A stretch of DNA of 8,437 nucleotides, taken from the NCBI GenBank assembly GCA_003486165.1, contig DNGT01000504.1, forward strand, positions 1,086 through 9,522. The letters are read 5' to 3'. Source of the stretch: Desulfobacteraceae bacterium (GTDB lineage Bacteria; Desulfobacterota; Desulfobacteria; Desulfobacterales; UBA11574). Positions 6,666 through 8,437 of the stretch are shown in pieces. Below the pieces are notes generated by a model. It worked only from the letters and a program-made list of their open reading frames with translations, was not told the DNA's origin and ran no database searches. The translations under genes and the position numbers were made by a program. Numbering within the stretch: position 1 is the first letter of the stretch; the number at the start of each line of letters is the position of its first letter.

Positions 6666-8258
6666 ATGTACAAAGTCATGGTTAGGGACAATATGTCTCC
6701 TGTTGCAAAAAAAATACTCGAAGCAACCGGAAAAATAGACGTCGTCGTCGATAATGACAAAGCAACATCCGATCCAAAGATCTTATCCAAAATAATCGGT
6801 GAATTCCATGGCCTTGCCATTAGAAGCGGAACCCAGATTACCGAAGAGGTACTAAAAAATGCCGGTCAGCTCAAGGTTATCGGCCGAGCCGGCATAGGGG
6901 TCGACAATATCGACGTGCCGGTTGCCACGAAACATGGCATCGTGGTTATGAATGCTCCCGGTGGCAATACGATTACCACTGCAGAACATACCATATCTCT
7001 CATGCTGGCCCTTGCCAGAAATATTCCCCAAGGTACGGCATCCCTTCGTCAGGGGAAATGGGAAAAAAAGACGCTTTCGGGCATTGAAATAACCGGAAAA
7101 ACCCTGGGTATCATCGGTCTTGGTCACATCGGCCGGGTAGTGGCGGATCGTGCAAAGGGTCTGAAAATGGTTGTCATCGCAGCTGACCCTTATGTCAGCA
7201 AAGACGCCGCAAAAACCCTTGATGTCGAGCTTGTTTCTCTGGATGACCTGCTTTCGCGCTCAGATTTTATAACGCTTCATGTACCGCGTCTTCAGGAAAC
7301 AATGGGTATGATCAATGAAACGACGATTAACAAGATGAAACAGGGCGTAAGAATAATCAACTGCTCCCGGGGAGAAGTCATTAAAATTGATGATCTTTAC
7401 CAGGCCATCTTGAGCGGCCACGTTTCCGGCGCAGCCCTTGATGTTCTTCCCCAGGAACCGCCTGAACCGGACTTGCCCATACTTCAGCATCCGAATGTCA
7501 TTTTTACACCTCATTTGGGAGCCAGCACCGGAGAAGCCCAGGAAAAAGTGGCGGATATGATTGCCACCCAGATGGCCGCCTACCTTTTGGACGGCATCAT
7601 CACCAATGCCGTCAATTTTCCGTCGCTGCCAATGGAAGTGATGAATCAGCTCCGCCCCCATCTGGACCTGACTGAAAAAATGGGATCTTTAATGGGCCAG
7701 CTTGTGAGAAAAATTCACGATATCACAATAAGTTACAGTGGAAGTGTATCCGATTTGGACACACGCCCGCTGACACATGCTGCCCTGAAAGGACTCCTTG
7801 GTTCTTTCACCGATACCCCGGTAAATTATGTCAACGCGCCGGCCCTTGCTCGAGACAAGGGGATCCATGTCCACGAAACCATCAGTTCGGCAAAGCATGA
7901 TTTCACCAGTTTGATCCGGATGAAACTTGAAGGCCATGAAGGAGAAATCGACGAAATCTGGGGAACCATCTACGAAAAAAAATATCCGAGACTCGTAAAA
8001 ATTGGAGAAATTTACCTGGACGCCATCCCTGAAGGCTGGATGATTGTGATTCAAAATATTGACAAACCAGGTGTTATCGGGAATGTGGGAACAACCCTTG
8101 GCCGCCATAACATCAATATCGCCCGTTTTCAACTTGGAAGACGCGGCGACCGGGCCATATGCCTGGTAAACATCGACACCCCGGCAGACGAAAAGGTACT
8201 TCATGATTTAAGTCAACTGCCAAATATTGTCTCCGTCCGGCAGGTTCACCTGATATAG
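6666..8258 (+). CDS. serA: D-3-phosphoglycerate dehydrogenase SerA, long form with ACT domain
   Basis: Oxidises 3-phosphoglycerate to 3-phosphohydroxypyruvate with NAD+, the first step of serine synthesis. In this 530-aa protein the catalytic and Rossmann domains fill about 1-315: IGRAGIGVDNID (72-83), the dinucleotide loop GLGHIG (151-156), D174 after the second strand, R235 in NCSRGE, E264 in LPQEPP and H283 in TPHLGAST. R235, E264 and H283 match the usual catalytic set. An ASB-type regulatory domain follows (about 320-450, with VNYVNAPALARDKGI). The C-terminal ACT domain (about 458-530, starting MIVIQNIDKPGVIGNVG) typically binds serine for feedback inhibition. Length matches the Mycobacterium-type long form (about 528 aa). 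The usual ARGG is SRGE here. The ribosome binding site TAGGAG (6654-6659) overlaps the nifS stop, so serA is very probably co-transcribed with nifU-nifS. Confidence 0.95.
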   Translation: MYKVMVRDNMSPVAKKILEATGKIDVVVDNDKATSDPKILSKIIGEFHGLAIRSGTQITEEVLKNAGQLKVIGRAGIGVDNIDVPVATKHGIVVMNAPGGNTITTAEHTISLMLALARNIPQGTASLRQGKWEKKTLSGIEITGKTLGIIGLGHIGRVVADRAKGLKMVVIAADPYVSKDAAKTLDVELVSLDDLLSRSDFITLHVPRLQETMGMINETTINKMKQGVRIINCSRGEVIKIDDLYQAILSGHVSGAALDVLPQEPPEPDLPILQHPNVIFTPHLGASTGEAQEKVADMIATQMAAYLLDGIITNAVNFPSLPMEVMNQLRPHLDLTEKMGSLMGQLVRKIHDITISYSGSVSDLDTRPLTHAALKGLLGSFTDTPVNYVNAPALARDKGIHVHETISSAKHDFTSLIRMKLEGHEGEIDEIWGTIYEKKYPRLVKIGEIYLDAIPEGWMIVIQNIDKPGVIGNVGTTLGRHNINIARFQLGRRGDRAICLVNIDTPADEKVLHDLSQLPNIVSVRQVHLI

Positions 8259-8437
8259 TTGATATCAAAGGTTTTGAGCTAATCTTATCTCGTTGTTATC
8301 CTACGTGGTATGTTTATCTGTACCGACTTAAATTTGATTTGACAAATCTTTAATATTAGCAACTAAATTTCCTGCTTTATAATCTTTCCTATCAACTTTT
8401 TTGTAAAAGGCCGTTAACAATATGTTGAAGTATTATT
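8259..8437 (+). other. Right-end intergenic region, no complete gene
   Basis: This AT-rich tail starts with a 10-nt palindrome TTGATATCAA (8259-8268) directly after the serA stop. I see no convincing Rho-independent terminator. An ATG at 8422 with AAAGG 11 nt upstream (8406-8410) could be the start of a gene running off the window (five codons visible, MLKYY). That is too little to assign. Confidence 0.4.
8336..8383 (+). promoter_or_regulatory. Candidate promoter region with palindrome over a -35 box
   Basis: TTGACA (8339-8344) lies inside the perfect 13-nt palindrome GATTTGACAAATC (8336-8348), which has a central A. TAAATT at 8364-8369 is 19 nt downstream and could be its -10. A consensus TATAAT at 8378-8383 could pair instead with the weak TTAGCA (8356-8361). 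Either would drive a gene beyond the right edge. The palindrome could be a repressor operator, but no regulator can be named. Confidence 0.35.

Noticed and set aside
7260..7661. 133-codon minus-strand open frame inside serA
   Set aside because: It is antisense to the catalytic domain with its conserved motifs, and the translation is rich in His, Gly and Asp from antisense codons. There is no start signal or family match.
7689..8204. 171-codon minus-strand open frame inside serA
   Set aside because: It lies wholly opposite the conserved regulatory domains of serA and resembles no family. It is a shadow of the coding strand.

Overview
The window is about 8.4 kb of moderately AT-rich bacterial DNA. 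It carries seven complete genes, all on the + strand, and they cover most of it. The gene set suggests a Gram-negative anaerobe, most likely of the Desulfobacterota (Desulfobacterales-like). The clues are a three-domain NifU with a NifS-type desulfurase and no other nitrogen-fixation genes in view, a secreted FlgT-N/LPP20-like protein, and a long three-domain SerA. This placement is an inference from protein style and gene order, not a database match.

Layout: 1-189 is an upstream spacer with a doubtful minus-strand mini-ORF. At 190-2483, rimO (ribosomal protein S12 methylthiotransferase) overlaps by 4 nt a long-chain polyprenyl diphosphate synthase gene (ispB-like), which implies translational coupling. 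At 2555-3760 lies an exported protein with a FlgT-N-like start and no certain function. The gap 3761-3966 is almost filled by a palindromic, MITE-like element of about 180 bp with imperfect terminal inverted repeats and a nested perfect 18-bp inverted repeat. At 3967-4524, pgsA starts from a TTG only about 20 nt from the edge of that element. The gap 4525-4665 holds a likely promoter and the tail of a doubtful 27-aa ORF.

At 4666-8258, nifU-nifS-serA form a compact operon: a 1-nt overlap joins nifU to nifS, and a 9-nt gap separates nifS from serA. The last 179 nt hold no gene but show promoter-like boxes, one of them under a 13-nt palindrome, and a possible start codon of a gene that continues outside the window.

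How the genes work together: NifS takes sulfur from cysteine and NifU assembles Fe-S clusters. SerA starts serine synthesis and so feeds cysteine, the NifS substrate. RimO, at the other end, is a client enzyme needing two [4Fe-4S] clusters. IspB-like and PgsA serve the membrane, through the quinone side chain and phosphatidylglycerol respectively. All the enzymes belong to known families. The least explained parts are the intergenic palindromic element and the exported FlgT-N-like protein.
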